Under the pieces are notes generated by a model. That model was not told the DNA's origin and did no database searches. It saw only the letters and a program-made list of their open reading frames with translations. Positions 17,545 through 27,131 of a stretch of 64,000 nucleotides of DNA are shown here, piece after piece; position 1 is the stretch's first letter; every line of letters starts with the position of its first letter. Origin of the DNA: Geobacter sp. DSM 9736 (GTDB lineage Bacteria > Desulfobacterota > Desulfuromonadia > Geobacterales > Geobacteraceae); assembly GCF_900187405.1 (NCBI RefSeq), contig NZ_LT896716.1, forward strand, positions 868,001 to 932,000. The letters are read 5' to 3'. Position numbers and translations under genes: made by a program.

Positions 17545-19404
17545 ATGAGTGACCTTCGTACCTGCTTTAAGCGGGTGGATTATGATCTTGCTGGGCTGTT
17601 GCATTATATCGATATCGGCGATATCGGTCTGCCTGATATTCAGCGGCCATTTGTTTGGTCCGCCACCAAGGTCCGTGATCTGTTTGACTCCATGTACCGG
17701 GGCTTCCCGGTCGGTTATCTGCTTTTCTGGGCGAATGCTAATGTTGGTGGGGCCAAGGCGATTGGTGTCAGCGAGAAGCCTCATAAGGTGCCCAATCTGC
17801 TGATAGTCGATGGCCAGCAACGGCTGACCTCCCTCTATGCTGTCTTTCGCGGCAGAAAAGTGCTGAACGAGGATTACGCAGAAGCCAGGATCGAAATTGC
17901 TTTCCGGCCTAGGGACGGCAAATTCGAGGTGGCCGACGCCGCTATTAGGAAGGACCCTGAATTTATAGCCAACATCTCCGACATCTGGTCTTCTGGCAAA
18001 TCTAGCTACACTCTGGTCAAAGATTTTCTTAAGGGATTGCGGGAGAAACGGGGCGAGCTGAATGACGAAGAGGAAGAGATGATCAGCCATAACCTGGATC
18101 GTCTCTTCGACCTGCAGAAGTATCCCTTTACTGCCCTGGAGATTGCCCCCACCGTTGGCGAAGAGCAGGTAGCCGATATTTTTGTCCGGATTAACAGCGA
18201 AGGGGTCAAGCTCAACCAGGCAGATTTTATCCTGACCCTCATGTCTGTCTTCTGGGACGAAGGGCGCATGGAACTTGAGTCGTTCTGCCGTGCGGCCAAA
18301 TTACCCACAATTGGCGCCCCATCACCCTTCAACCACTTTATCACTCCCAAACCGGATCAACTGTTGCGTGTCGCGGTCGGATTGGCGTTCCGCCGTGCCC
18401 GGCTGCAGTATGTCTATTCCATACTGCGGGGCAAAGACCTGACCACAGAGCAGTTCAGCCCAGAGCGTCGAGATGCCCAGTTTGAAATCCTCAAGCAAGC
18501 ACAGGCCCGGGTGCTCAACCTGCAGAACTGGCAGGATTTTCTGAAGGTACTTATGCAGGCTGGCTATCGCAGTAGTGCGATGATCAGTTCCGGCACCAAC
18601 CTGCTCTACACCTATGTCTTCTATCTGCTAGGCCGGCTCGAATACGGCGTGGATGAGTACAAGCTGCGACGGGTGATTGCCCAGTGGTACTATATGGTGA
18701 ACCTGACCGGTCGCTACACCAATTCATCCGAATCGCGGATGGAGACCGATCTGGGCAGTTTGCGCACAGTTAAGACGGCGGACGAGTTTGTCGCTACATT
18801 GCGCCGTAGTTGTGATTCCCTACTAACTGGTGATTTCTGGGCCATCACCCTACCCAACGAACTGGCCACCTCGGTGGCACGCAGCCCCTCGCTCTATGCC
18901 TATTTCGCCGCGCAAAACCTGCTCGATGCCAAGGTGCTCTTTTCCCAGCATAAGGTCTCTGAACTGCTAGATCCCTACACCAATGCCAACCGCTCTTCTC
19001 TAGAGCGGCACCATTTGTTCCCCAAGGCGTATCTAAAGCATCATGGGATAACCGACAGCCGCGACACGAACCAGGTTGCAAATTTCACCATGGTTGAGTG
19101 GGGCGATAACGCCAAGATCTCGGATAAGCCGCCCGTCGAATACGTGCCGGAATTGAGCCAGCGCTTTTCTGTCCACGAGATGGAGAAGATGCGTTACTGG
19201 CACGCCCTGCCTGATAGATGGGAGACCATGGAGTACTGGGACTTCCTTAAGCAGCGGCGGGAATTGATGGCCAAAGTTATTGCCGACGCCTATCAGCAAC
19301 TGGCCAAGGATGAACCGGCGAAAGACGAGAGTGCCAACGCAGCTGCCGATTTGGTGGTGCACGAGGAGAGTATCCCCGTCGAGTTCAAGGGGACCCCGTA
19401 CTAA
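17545..19404 (+). CDS. DUF262/HNH (GmrSD-like) protein
   Basis: 619 residues from ATG 17545 (GGGAGAA upstream). The N-terminal DUF262 domain has LPDIQRPFVW (29-38), YPVGY-like FPVGYLLFW and the nucleotide-related DGQQRLT (89-95); FVRINSEG lies further on. The C-terminal domain has an HNH-like ERHHLFPKAYLKHH (about residues 487-500) and NQVANFTMV. DUF262 proteins of this type include GmrSD modification-dependent nucleases and other defence effectors. It stands directly before the type III restriction genes on the same strand, 224 bases away, so it may be a separate defence gene of the island. Confidence 0.83.
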   Translation: MSDLRTCFKRVDYDLAGLLHYIDIGDIGLPDIQRPFVWSATKVRDLFDSMYRGFPVGYLLFWANANVGGAKAIGVSEKPHKVPNLLIVDGQQRLTSLYAVFRGRKVLNEDYAEARIEIAFRPRDGKFEVADAAIRKDPEFIANISDIWSSGKSSYTLVKDFLKGLREKRGELNDEEEEMISHNLDRLFDLQKYPFTALEIAPTVGEEQVADIFVRINSEGVKLNQADFILTLMSVFWDEGRMELESFCRAAKLPTIGAPSPFNHFITPKPDQLLRVAVGLAFRRARLQYVYSILRGKDLTTEQFSPERRDAQFEILKQAQARVLNLQNWQDFLKVLMQAGYRSSAMISSGTNLLYTYVFYLLGRLEYGVDEYKLRRVIAQWYYMVNLTGRYTNSSESRMETDLGSLRTVKTADEFVATLRRSCDSLLTGDFWAITLPNELATSVARSPSLYAYFAAQNLLDAKVLFSQHKVSELLDPYTNANRSSLERHHLFPKAYLKHHGITDSRDTNQVANFTMVEWGDNAKISDKPPVEYVPELSQRFSVHEMEKMRYWHALPDRWETMEYWDFLKQRRELMAKVIADAYQQLAKDEPAKDESANAAADLVVHEESIPVEFKGTPY

Positions 19405-19628
19405 TCTGCATACCGTTGAGAAAGACCCTCGCAGGGAAACGGCAGTGTTGAAGACAATTGCTGACTTTCTGACACCTATGGCGGCTCACTAATTGTCGGT
19501 GTGACGTTTTTTCTGCGAGCTGAGGCTTCAACCATCGAGTTTACTGGTAGCCATACACATCAGTAAATAAAAATGGTTTGCGTGAATTTATTGCTACCAG
19601 TCAGTTCTTGAAAATATGAGGATAATAC

Positions 19629-21158
19629 ATGCCTTTTCTCGATTGGGTTAACAAAACCCAGGCCGTGGGTACGTCGGTCGAAACTCCCTATCATTTACTG
19701 CAATTTCAGGCCGCCTTTGGAGATGCAGCTGCTGACAATTTGCTGATTCAAGGCGACAACCTCAAGGCGCTGAAAGCTCTGCTGCCGTTTTACCGCTCGC
19801 AGGTAAAGTGTATCTACATCGACCCCCCATACAACACCCAGTCGGCTTTCACCCACTACGACGACAAGCTGGAACATTCACAGTGGCTGTCTATGATGTA
19901 TCCCCGGCTTGTGCTACTCCGGGATCTTCTGGCAGAAGACGGAAGCATCTGGGTTTCTATTGATGACCGCGAAGCCCATTATCTGAAGGTTATGATGGAT
20001 GAGATTTTTGGGCGTGGGGCTTTCATCGCTTCGAATGTCTGGCAAAAGCGATATTCTCGCGAAAACAGAGAATCTATCGGTGATGTCCACGAATATATAA
20101 TGGTCTATGCAAAATCACCAGATAGGTTCAAGTCAGCTCGGAATCGAGTCCCGTTAGATGAGGCACAAGCTAAGATTTATCGCAATCCTGATAACCCTAA
20201 AGAGACTGATCCAACAAAAAGGTGGCGTGGTCTCCCAATGACAGCGCAAGGATATCGGCCAAATCAAATGTACACAATTACTGCCCCCAACGGGAAAACC
20301 CACGTTCCTCCTGAAGGGCGTTGTTGGTCGACCATTGAATCTGAATTCTTGAAACTTAAAGACGCAGGCCGAATTTATTGGGGTAAAGACGGTAACGCTC
20401 AACCTAGCGTCATAAGATATTTATCGGAAGTTGAAGGTTTGGTTCCTTGGACGTGGTGGCCTCATGATGATGTCGGGCACACTGACGAGTCAAAAAAAGA
20501 ATGTAATCTTCTTTTTGGAGCTGACGTTAGTTTCGGTACTCCTAAGCCAGAAAGACTTCTTCAAAGAATTCTCCATATTGCACCGAACCCCGGCGACCTC
20601 GTCCTCGATTCATTCCTCGGTTCCGGCACTACGGCAGCGGTTGCCCATAAAATGGGGCGACGCTGGATTGGTGTCGAAATGGGGGAACATGCGGTATCCC
20701 ACTGTATGCCCCGGCTGGAAAAAGTGATTGCCGGCGAGCAGGGAGGAATCTCCAAGGCCATCGATTGGCAAGGGGGCGGTGGCTTCGGCTTCCACACGTT
20801 GGGAGAACCGGTTTTTGATGCCGATGGCGGCATTCATCCGAATGTCCGTTTTGGGCCTTTGGCAGCTTATCTCTGGCATTTTGAAACAGGAGACGCCGCC
20901 AGGCAGGAGTTCACCACACCTTTTCTCGGTGTCCATAACAATACTGCCTATTACCTGCTGTACAACGGCATTCTCGGTGACCGCCGCCCGCAGGGAGGCA
21001 ATGTGCTGACCTCTACTGTGCTGGCATACCTTAACGAGACCTTTCCCCATGATGGCCCCCGGGTGATCTATGGCGAGACTACCCGCCTGGGAGAGGCCCG
21101 GCTGCGAGAAGCCAACATTGTTTTCAAACAAATTCCCTATGACATAAAGGTCCGGTGA
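19629..21158 (+). CDS. mod: Type III restriction-modification DNA methyltransferase
   Basis: 509-residue beta-class amino-methyltransferase. The catalytic DPPYN is at residues 65-69, before the SAM-binding DSFLGSGTT (327-335), the beta order used by type III Mod subunits. The target recognition region lies between them. ATG with AGGATAATAC upstream. The stop overlaps the res start (GTGA). It is somewhat shorter than EcoP-type Mod (about 640). I looked for simple repeats of phase-variable mod genes and saw none. Confidence 0.9.
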   Translation: MPFLDWVNKTQAVGTSVETPYHLLQFQAAFGDAAADNLLIQGDNLKALKALLPFYRSQVKCIYIDPPYNTQSAFTHYDDKLEHSQWLSMMYPRLVLLRDLLAEDGSIWVSIDDREAHYLKVMMDEIFGRGAFIASNVWQKRYSRENRESIGDVHEYIMVYAKSPDRFKSARNRVPLDEAQAKIYRNPDNPKETDPTKRWRGLPMTAQGYRPNQMYTITAPNGKTHVPPEGRCWSTIESEFLKLKDAGRIYWGKDGNAQPSVIRYLSEVEGLVPWTWWPHDDVGHTDESKKECNLLFGADVSFGTPKPERLLQRILHIAPNPGDLVLDSFLGSGTTAAVAHKMGRRWIGVEMGEHAVSHCMPRLEKVIAGEQGGISKAIDWQGGGGFGFHTLGEPVFDADGGIHPNVRFGPLAAYLWHFETGDAARQEFTTPFLGVHNNTAYYLLYNGILGDRRPQGGNVLTSTVLAYLNETFPHDGPRVIYGETTRLGEARLREANIVFKQIPYDIKVR

Positions 21159-23854
21159 GTATGTTCAAACTGAAAGATTATCAGGAACAATCGCTGGCAG
21201 CCCTCGACAACTTTTTCCGGCAACTGCGCATAGGCGGGCTGAATGCTGCGTGGCAAAAATGCGCTCCGTTGCAAGAGAAGCAGGGGCAATCCTGGCAGGT
21301 GCCGTACAATTCCGAGGCGCTTGGTGATGTACCGGCAGTCTGTGTGCGGATACCGACCGGCGGCGGTAAAACCTTTCTGGCTGCCCATGCGGTGGCGCAT
21401 ACCGGCAAGACCCTGCTCGACACCGATGCCCCGGTTGCATTATGGCTGGTTCCATCCGACGCCATTCGTTCCCAGACCTTGGCGGCCCTGTCAGTCCCGC
21501 GCCATCCCTGCCGCATGGCGCTGGCGGAATATTTCGGCGAGCGGATTCGGGTCTGCGCTCTGGATGATCTGGTAACCGTCGGGCCGCAGGATGTGGGCCA
21601 ATCGGCTATCGTCGTCGTGGCGACAATCCAGTCGTTCAACGTGAAGGAGAAAACCCAGCGCAACGTCTATTCATTTGATGAAAACTTTGCCCGTCATTTC
21701 CAGGGGCTCACCCCGCAACAGGAAGAACGGTTGGACAAGGTGACTGAAGCTGATCTTGCCGCGCAACCGTACCTGACCGCGTCCGATCTGGGGCGGGTCA
21801 AATCATCCCTTGCCAACTGGCTGACCCTGCACAAACCAATAGTGGTTGTCGATGAAGCTCACAATAACCGGACCGATCAGGCGTTCCGCACCTTGAAAAG
21901 CCTGCATCCTGCTTGTGTGATCGAGCTAACGGCAACTCCTGCGGACAATAGCAATGTCCTGTACCACGTCGGCGCCGGAGCCTTGCAGCGTGAGGACATG
22001 ATCAAGCTGCCGATTGTCTTGATGGAGCACCCGACCGGCTGGAAGGATGCGGTTCGAGACGCAATCCTCACCAGAGACCGTCTGGAAATCCTTGCTGCAA
22101 AGGAGTCGGATTACATCCGACCGGTGTTGCTGTTTCAGGCTGAACCGAAGAATGGCGAAGTCAACGTTGAGAAGCTTTTGGAGCATCTTGTCAGTCCGGA
22201 TGGGGAGAAACTGGAGAGAAAGCAGATTGCAGTTGCGACCGGAGACCAGAAGGAACTGGATGGTATTGTGCTTGCCGATCCTCTCTGCCCGATCCGCTAT
22301 GTCATCACGGTGGAGGCGTTGAAAGAAGGGTGGGATTGCCCTTTTGCCTACGTGCTCTGCGGTCTGCAGGATATGAAGAGTTCGAAAGACGTTGAACAGA
22401 TTCTGGGGCGGGTATTGAGGATGCCGTATGCCCGGCCTCGCCGGCAGATTGAACTGTCAAAAGCCTATGCCCACATGGTTTCAAGCGTTACGGCGCGGGT
22501 TGCCGATCAGTTGGCCGACCGTCTGGTGAACAACATGGGATTCGAGCCCTATGAAGCTGCCCAGGCTATTGCTCCCGCTCAAACAGCATTGCCGCTGCCG
22601 CAGGGTGGCGAACAGGCTCGCCCCAAGCCTGCCGAAGCTGTTATTACACTTCCGGCAGCACCGACTCAGTCCGTTCCTGAAGACCTGAAACAGACAATTG
22701 AGATTCGGCCAACTACCGGCGGGGCCACGGCAATCGTTCGCGGAGAGCTTACCGAGCAGGTTGAAGAGTTCCTGCTGACTGCTTGCAATGCCAAGCATCA
22801 GCAGACTATTAAGGATTCCATCGAGCGTGAACGGACCCGTCAGGCAGCACTACTGGCTCCGTCGGCAAGAGGCGTTCGTTTTGCGCCACTGCCGCAACTC
22901 TGCCTTGATTGGGATGGAGAACTGCAGCCGGTCGAAAAGCGTATTCTCTCCGAACTGGGAGAGTTCGATCTTTTCAGTTCGCCCATTGCCCTGGCCGGAT
23001 TTACGATCAGGGAGCGTGGCACCGCATTCGAAATCGATCTCGATGGTGGCAAGGTTGTTTACGAGCTGGCAAGCGCAGAACAATTGCATCTGAATGAAAT
23101 TGCCACCCATGCCACTGAAAATGATCTTATCCGTTGGCTTGATCGGGAATGCCGCCAGAAGGATGTTGGCCAGGCGGAGTTGCTCAAGTGGTTATTGGCA
23201 GTTGTTCGTCACTTGCAAGCCGATCGTGGATTCAGCCTGACGGCCCTGGTTCGCGCCAAGTATCCGCTTGCTGAAGCGATCCGCCGCGAGATTGACCGCC
23301 GCAGAGATAATGCTGTTGCTTCGGGCTTTCAGAAGTCCTTGCCAGGATTCCTGGCAGCTCCCCAATTGGAAGACAGTTTCAGCTATGCATTCAGCTTTCA
23401 CCCTACCCATTACCCAGCCCGGCCGCCGTACTATTCCGGACGCTACCGCTTCAAAAAGCACTATTACCCGGTAATCCATGATCTTCGTGAAAAGCGGGCC
23501 GATGGTACTCCGGCAGAAGAGTTTGTGTGTGCCCGGGCGCTGGACATGCATCCGGCTGTCAAGCATTGGGTGCGCAACGTGGAGAAGGAAGACCGATTCT
23601 CCTTCTGGCTACCGACCTCCACGGATTACTTCTATCCCGATTTTGTCTGTGAACTGACTGACGGGCGTGTTCTGGTTGTCGAATACAAGGGGGAGCCCTA
23701 CAAGACCAATGACGATTCACGGGAGAAATCCCAGGTTGGACATCAATGGGAAAGTTCCAGCAACGGGAAATGCGTATTCCTGTTTGCTGTTCAGCAGGAT
23801 GAGCAAGGCCGAAATGTCGAGCAGCAGATAGAATGTGCAATTCGGAAGCGGTAA
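21155..23854 (+). CDS. res: Type III restriction enzyme Res (helicase-nuclease)
   Basis: About 899 residues from GTG 21155 (overlaps the mod stop; ATG 21161 is an alternative). SF2 helicase motifs: PTGGGKT (motif I, about 68-74), VVVDEAHNN (motif II, about 230), ELTATPA (motif III), EALKEGWDCP and QILGRVLRMPYARP (motifs V and VI). A C-terminal PD-(D/E)xK-like endonuclease is suggested by YFYPDFVCEL and LVVEYKGEPYK (about 825-850). It acts with Mod: recognition by Mod, ATP-driven sliding, cleavage by Res. Confidence 0.9.
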   Translation: MSMFKLKDYQEQSLAALDNFFRQLRIGGLNAAWQKCAPLQEKQGQSWQVPYNSEALGDVPAVCVRIPTGGGKTFLAAHAVAHTGKTLLDTDAPVALWLVPSDAIRSQTLAALSVPRHPCRMALAEYFGERIRVCALDDLVTVGPQDVGQSAIVVVATIQSFNVKEKTQRNVYSFDENFARHFQGLTPQQEERLDKVTEADLAAQPYLTASDLGRVKSSLANWLTLHKPIVVVDEAHNNRTDQAFRTLKSLHPACVIELTATPADNSNVLYHVGAGALQREDMIKLPIVLMEHPTGWKDAVRDAILTRDRLEILAAKESDYIRPVLLFQAEPKNGEVNVEKLLEHLVSPDGEKLERKQIAVATGDQKELDGIVLADPLCPIRYVITVEALKEGWDCPFAYVLCGLQDMKSSKDVEQILGRVLRMPYARPRRQIELSKAYAHMVSSVTARVADQLADRLVNNMGFEPYEAAQAIAPAQTALPLPQGGEQARPKPAEAVITLPAAPTQSVPEDLKQTIEIRPTTGGATAIVRGELTEQVEEFLLTACNAKHQQTIKDSIERERTRQAALLAPSARGVRFAPLPQLCLDWDGELQPVEKRILSELGEFDLFSSPIALAGFTIRERGTAFEIDLDGGKVVYELASAEQLHLNEIATHATENDLIRWLDRECRQKDVGQAELLKWLLAVVRHLQADRGFSLTALVRAKYPLAEAIRREIDRRRDNAVASGFQKSLPGFLAAPQLEDSFSYAFSFHPTHYPARPPYYSGRYRFKKHYYPVIHDLREKRADGTPAEEFVCARALDMHPAVKHWVRNVEKEDRFSFWLPTSTDYFYPDFVCELTDGRVLVVEYKGEPYKTNDDSREKSQVGHQWESSSNGKCVFLFAVQQDEQGRNVEQQIECAIRKR

Positions 23855-23870
23855 TTTAAGGAGATAACTT

Positions 23871-25139
23871 ATGATAGCTCATGATCCTCTTCGTGTTGCA
23901 CTTGAGATTCGAGAGCAATTAGCTTCCGAAAAAAGGAAATTTGCTTTCTTTTTTGGAGCAGGAACATCTATGTCAATTGGTGTTCCTGGTATTACTGCTT
24001 TAACACAACAAATATCAAATGAACTAGATGAACCTTATAAAACTCTGTTCAACTCAATTAAAGAAGAACTAGGTAACAACGCAACTGTAGAATTGGTTCT
24101 TGATAGGATTAGAGCAATCAGAGAACTAATGAATAATTCTGAAACAAAAGCATATGACGGTTTAGTTGGTGCAACAGCAGCTATAAATTTAGATATTTCT
24201 GTTTGTCAGCTTATATCGAAAAAAGTGCGAAGTATTGATTACTCAAAAATTCAACCACAATATAAACTTTCTCAATGGATTCATTCATTACATACCAGTA
24301 GGTATTGGCCAGTCGAGATATTTACTACTAACTACGATTTACTTTTTGAAGAGGCTATGGAGCAGGCTAGTGTCCCATTTTTTGATGGATTTATCGGATC
24401 AGTTAATCCTTTCTTCTCACCTGAGTCGGTGGAGGCAGACGATTTAAAATCTGAGTGTTATGCATACCCACCAAAATCTTGGACGAGAATCTGGAAGATA
24501 CACGGCTCAATTAATTGGATAATGACAACTAATCCACTAGATAAAAAGAAACGGATTAGCCGACTTTCTTCTTGTGAGCCAAATCCTGGTGATGAGTTGA
24601 TGATTTTCCCTTCGAGAGACAAATATACCGAGTCTAGAAAATTGCCATTTCTTACATATCAGGACCGGCTCAGAAGATTTGTATCAACGGGAGAAGCCTT
24701 GCTGGTCGTATCTGGATATAGTTTTTTCGATGAACACCTCAATGAAATATTATTCCAAGGCCTAAGGTCTAACCCTAGGCTTTCAATAATAGCATTAATG
24801 TTTGGTGATCCTGTCGAAGTAGAAGGTGAAACGAAACTGAAATTGTCGGAAACTCTTTGTGGTTTCGGTAAATTATACAAAAACTTATCTGTACTGGGGC
24901 CTGATAAAGCATGTATAGGGGGGATTGTTGCGCCATGGGGCGAACCATCCAGAAAAAAGAAAGACACAGAGCTGTGGCCATTCTGGGATAGTGAGAATAC
25001 ATATTTCACTCTCGGGAATTTCTCTTCTTTTGCTGATTACTTGGAATTGTTCATAGGATTTAGAGTTAAGCACGGGTTTGAACCTTCTGTTCAATTACTA
25101 TCAGAAGCAGAATCACAAGGACAATCCAATGCAAACTGA
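23871..25139 (+). CDS. SIR2-domain protein, probable NAD-consuming defence effector
   Basis: 422 residues, ATG with AAGGAGATAACTT upstream. SIR2 motifs: FFFGAGTSMSIG (27-38), FTTNYDLLFEE (about 150-160), WKIHGSINW with the likely catalytic His (about 207-215) and VSGYSFFDEHLNEIL near residues 280-295. Defence SIR2 proteins cleave NAD+ on infection, and SIR2 next to HerA is a known anti-phage pair. It follows res by 16 bases and overlaps herA by 11. The gene is clearly more AT-rich than res and mre11, a sign of modular acquisition. Confidence 0.9.
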   Translation: MIAHDPLRVALEIREQLASEKRKFAFFFGAGTSMSIGVPGITALTQQISNELDEPYKTLFNSIKEELGNNATVELVLDRIRAIRELMNNSETKAYDGLVGATAAINLDISVCQLISKKVRSIDYSKIQPQYKLSQWIHSLHTSRYWPVEIFTTNYDLLFEEAMEQASVPFFDGFIGSVNPFFSPESVEADDLKSECYAYPPKSWTRIWKIHGSINWIMTTNPLDKKKRISRLSSCEPNPGDELMIFPSRDKYTESRKLPFLTYQDRLRRFVSTGEALLVVSGYSFFDEHLNEILFQGLRSNPRLSIIALMFGDPVEVEGETKLKLSETLCGFGKLYKNLSVLGPDKACIGGIVAPWGEPSRKKKDTELWPFWDSENTYFTLGNFSSFADYLELFIGFRVKHGFEPSVQLLSEAESQGQSNAN

Positions 25140-26919
25140 TGTCACTTTTCTTGGTGTAGTGCGAAGAGTAGTCGGGGCAAAGGTTTTTGTTGAAATTTCT
25201 CAAAATATTCCTTCTGCCAATCCTATAATACACGGAAGAGTTTATCGAATAGGTCAGATTGGCTCATTTGTTAGAATTCCTCTGGGTTTTTTAAATCTCT
25301 TTGGTGTTGTCTCAATGGTAGGTGCTTCGGAATTATCCCACCCTGAAGAAAATGATGTGCCAGTGCCTATAGGTCAGCGGTGGATAGAAGTACAGCTTGT
25401 CGGCGAGTCCTACGGACATGAAGGGTTTCAGCGAGGGGTCAGTGTATTCCCTACACTTGATGATGAAGTTCATATTGTTGCAGAAGATGATTTGTCAATA
25501 ATATACGGGAATACAGGCCCTTCTATGATTGAAATTGGCACTCTAGCAGCTTCAGAGAGCCTGCCTGCATTTGTAGATTTAAATAAAATTGTTACAAGGC
25601 ACGCAGCAATAGTAGGCTCAACTGGCAGTGGAAAATCAAACACAGTTGCTGCACTACTAAGGGCATTAACTTCAAGTTCCTATCCAAGTGCACGTATTGT
25701 TGTAATTGATCCGCATGGTGAATATGCATCTGCCTTAGAGGGTAAATCTAAGGTGTATTCAATAGGAAATGAGACTAACCCACTGTTTATACCTTATTGG
25801 GCTATGTCATTTGATGAACTTGGATGGTTTTTAATTGATAGAAAATCAGCTAGTGAATCTGTCCAAGATTCAGCCCTACGTGATGTTGTTTTCGATATGA
25901 AAAAAGCATTCTGTGCAATAACAGGCCAAGTTGACGCTGATGAAATTACAGTGGATTCACCAGTGCCGTTTTCTATCAAAAAGCTATGGTATCACTTTGA
26001 TCGCAAGGATAAAGTTACTTATCTTGATATGGCAAGAACTCAAGAGGCTCTTATACAAGAAGGTGATCCTGAAACGTTAACCTCAGCATCTTTTCAAGCT
26101 CCTGGGGCTGGTAGCAGTGCGCCTTTTAAGCCAACAATGAGCTTGGGGATGGGGAGTTATCTCAATAAGATTTTAGGTCGCTTAAAGGATAGAAGATTTG
26201 ACTTTTTACTCTCGCCAGGTGACTTTGATGGATATACCCATGATCTTGATGTCTTGGTAAAGGAATGGGTTGATCATGAGCATGCGATTACTGTTCTTGA
26301 TCTTGGTGGGGTGCCATTCGAAATAATGGATCTAGTTGTTGGGTTGCTGACGCGCATCCTGTACGAAAATATGTTCTGGGGAAGAGACTTGCCGGGAGTA
26401 GGTCGAGACCGGCCATTATTGATGTTTTACGAAGAAGCTCACGCCTATTTGCCTAAAGGTGGCACTGCGCAGTTCGTTGCTGGTTATGCAAGTAGAGCTG
26501 TCAGAAGGATATTTAAAGAGGGAAGAAAATACGGGATTGGTGCAATTGTAGTAAGTCAAAGACCATCAGAATTGGATGAAACTGCTCTTTCACAATGTGG
26601 GACATTTATTGCTTTGCGCCTATCCAATAGTGATGATCAAGGCAGAATCAAATCTATTGTCCCTGATTCACTTGGTGGACTTGTTGATTTGCTGCCGGCA
26701 CTAAGGACCGGAGAGGCACTTGTTCTTGGTGAATCTGTCAAAATCCCTAGTCGAGTTCGTTTGCCGCTTATTGAACCACGTCCTAAGAGCGACGATCCTG
26801 ATGTTTCGGAGTGCTGGGCAAAAGCACGGGATGCTATGCCGCATTATAAACTAACAATTAATGGCTGGCGACGGCAAAAGATGCCGAAATTAGATCAAGG
26901 AGGAAGTGACAATGATTAG
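25129..26919 (+). CDS. herA: HerA/FtsK-type DNA translocase ATPase
   Basis: 596 residues from ATG 25129 (AAGGA seven bases upstream). N-terminal beta-barrel HAS domain (about 1-130), then RecA-like ATPase with GSTGSGKS (163-170), IDPHGEYAS, Walker B with MFYEEAHAYLPKG (about 430-442) and an arginine/sensor stretch SQRPSELDETALSQC. HerA forms hexameric rings that translocate DNA; in archaea it works with NurA, Mre11 and Rad50, in bacteria with SIR2 or other effectors. It overlaps sir2 (11 bases) and the KTSC gene. AT-rich like sir2. Confidence 0.92.
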   Translation: MQTDVTFLGVVRRVVGAKVFVEISQNIPSANPIIHGRVYRIGQIGSFVRIPLGFLNLFGVVSMVGASELSHPEENDVPVPIGQRWIEVQLVGESYGHEGFQRGVSVFPTLDDEVHIVAEDDLSIIYGNTGPSMIEIGTLAASESLPAFVDLNKIVTRHAAIVGSTGSGKSNTVAALLRALTSSSYPSARIVVIDPHGEYASALEGKSKVYSIGNETNPLFIPYWAMSFDELGWFLIDRKSASESVQDSALRDVVFDMKKAFCAITGQVDADEITVDSPVPFSIKKLWYHFDRKDKVTYLDMARTQEALIQEGDPETLTSASFQAPGAGSSAPFKPTMSLGMGSYLNKILGRLKDRRFDFLLSPGDFDGYTHDLDVLVKEWVDHEHAITVLDLGGVPFEIMDLVVGLLTRILYENMFWGRDLPGVGRDRPLLMFYEEAHAYLPKGGTAQFVAGYASRAVRRIFKEGRKYGIGAIVVSQRPSELDETALSQCGTFIALRLSNSDDQGRIKSIVPDSLGGLVDLLPALRTGEALVLGESVKIPSRVRLPLIEPRPKSDDPDVSECWAKARDAMPHYKLTINGWRRQKMPKLDQGGSDND

Positions 26920-27127
26920 AGAACCTGTTCAATCATCAAATTTGGCGAGTGTGGGCTACGAGATTGAAACATCTACGTTGGAAATTGAGTTTCTTAACGG
27001 AGGTATTTATCAGTACTTCCAGGTACCACAAGAAATTTTTGAGAGTTTAATGACTGCTGGTTCAAAAGGCACATTTTTCCATCAGTTTATCCGAAGTGCC
27101 GGATACCCCTACTCGAAAGCAGGGTAA
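26912..27127 (+). CDS. KTSC-domain protein
   Basis: 71 residues from ATG 26912, with AAGGAGGAA upstream and an 8-base overlap with herA. Almost the whole protein is the KTSC domain: SSNLASVGYE, LEIEFLNGGIYQYFQVP, and SKGTFFHQFIR before a PYSK end. KTSC domains are small nucleic-acid-related domains often found with nucleases or lysyl-tRNA synthetase; function unproven. Its placement between herA and mre11 suggests a role in the DNA-processing complex. Confidence 0.85.
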   Translation: MIREPVQSSNLASVGYEIETSTLEIEFLNGGIYQYFQVPQEIFESLMTAGSKGTFFHQFIRSAGYPYSKAG

Positions 27128-27131
27128 GCCG

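Noticed and set aside
19629-21158. Phase-variable repeat in mod
   Set aside because: No run of short tandem repeats is visible in the coding region or promoter.
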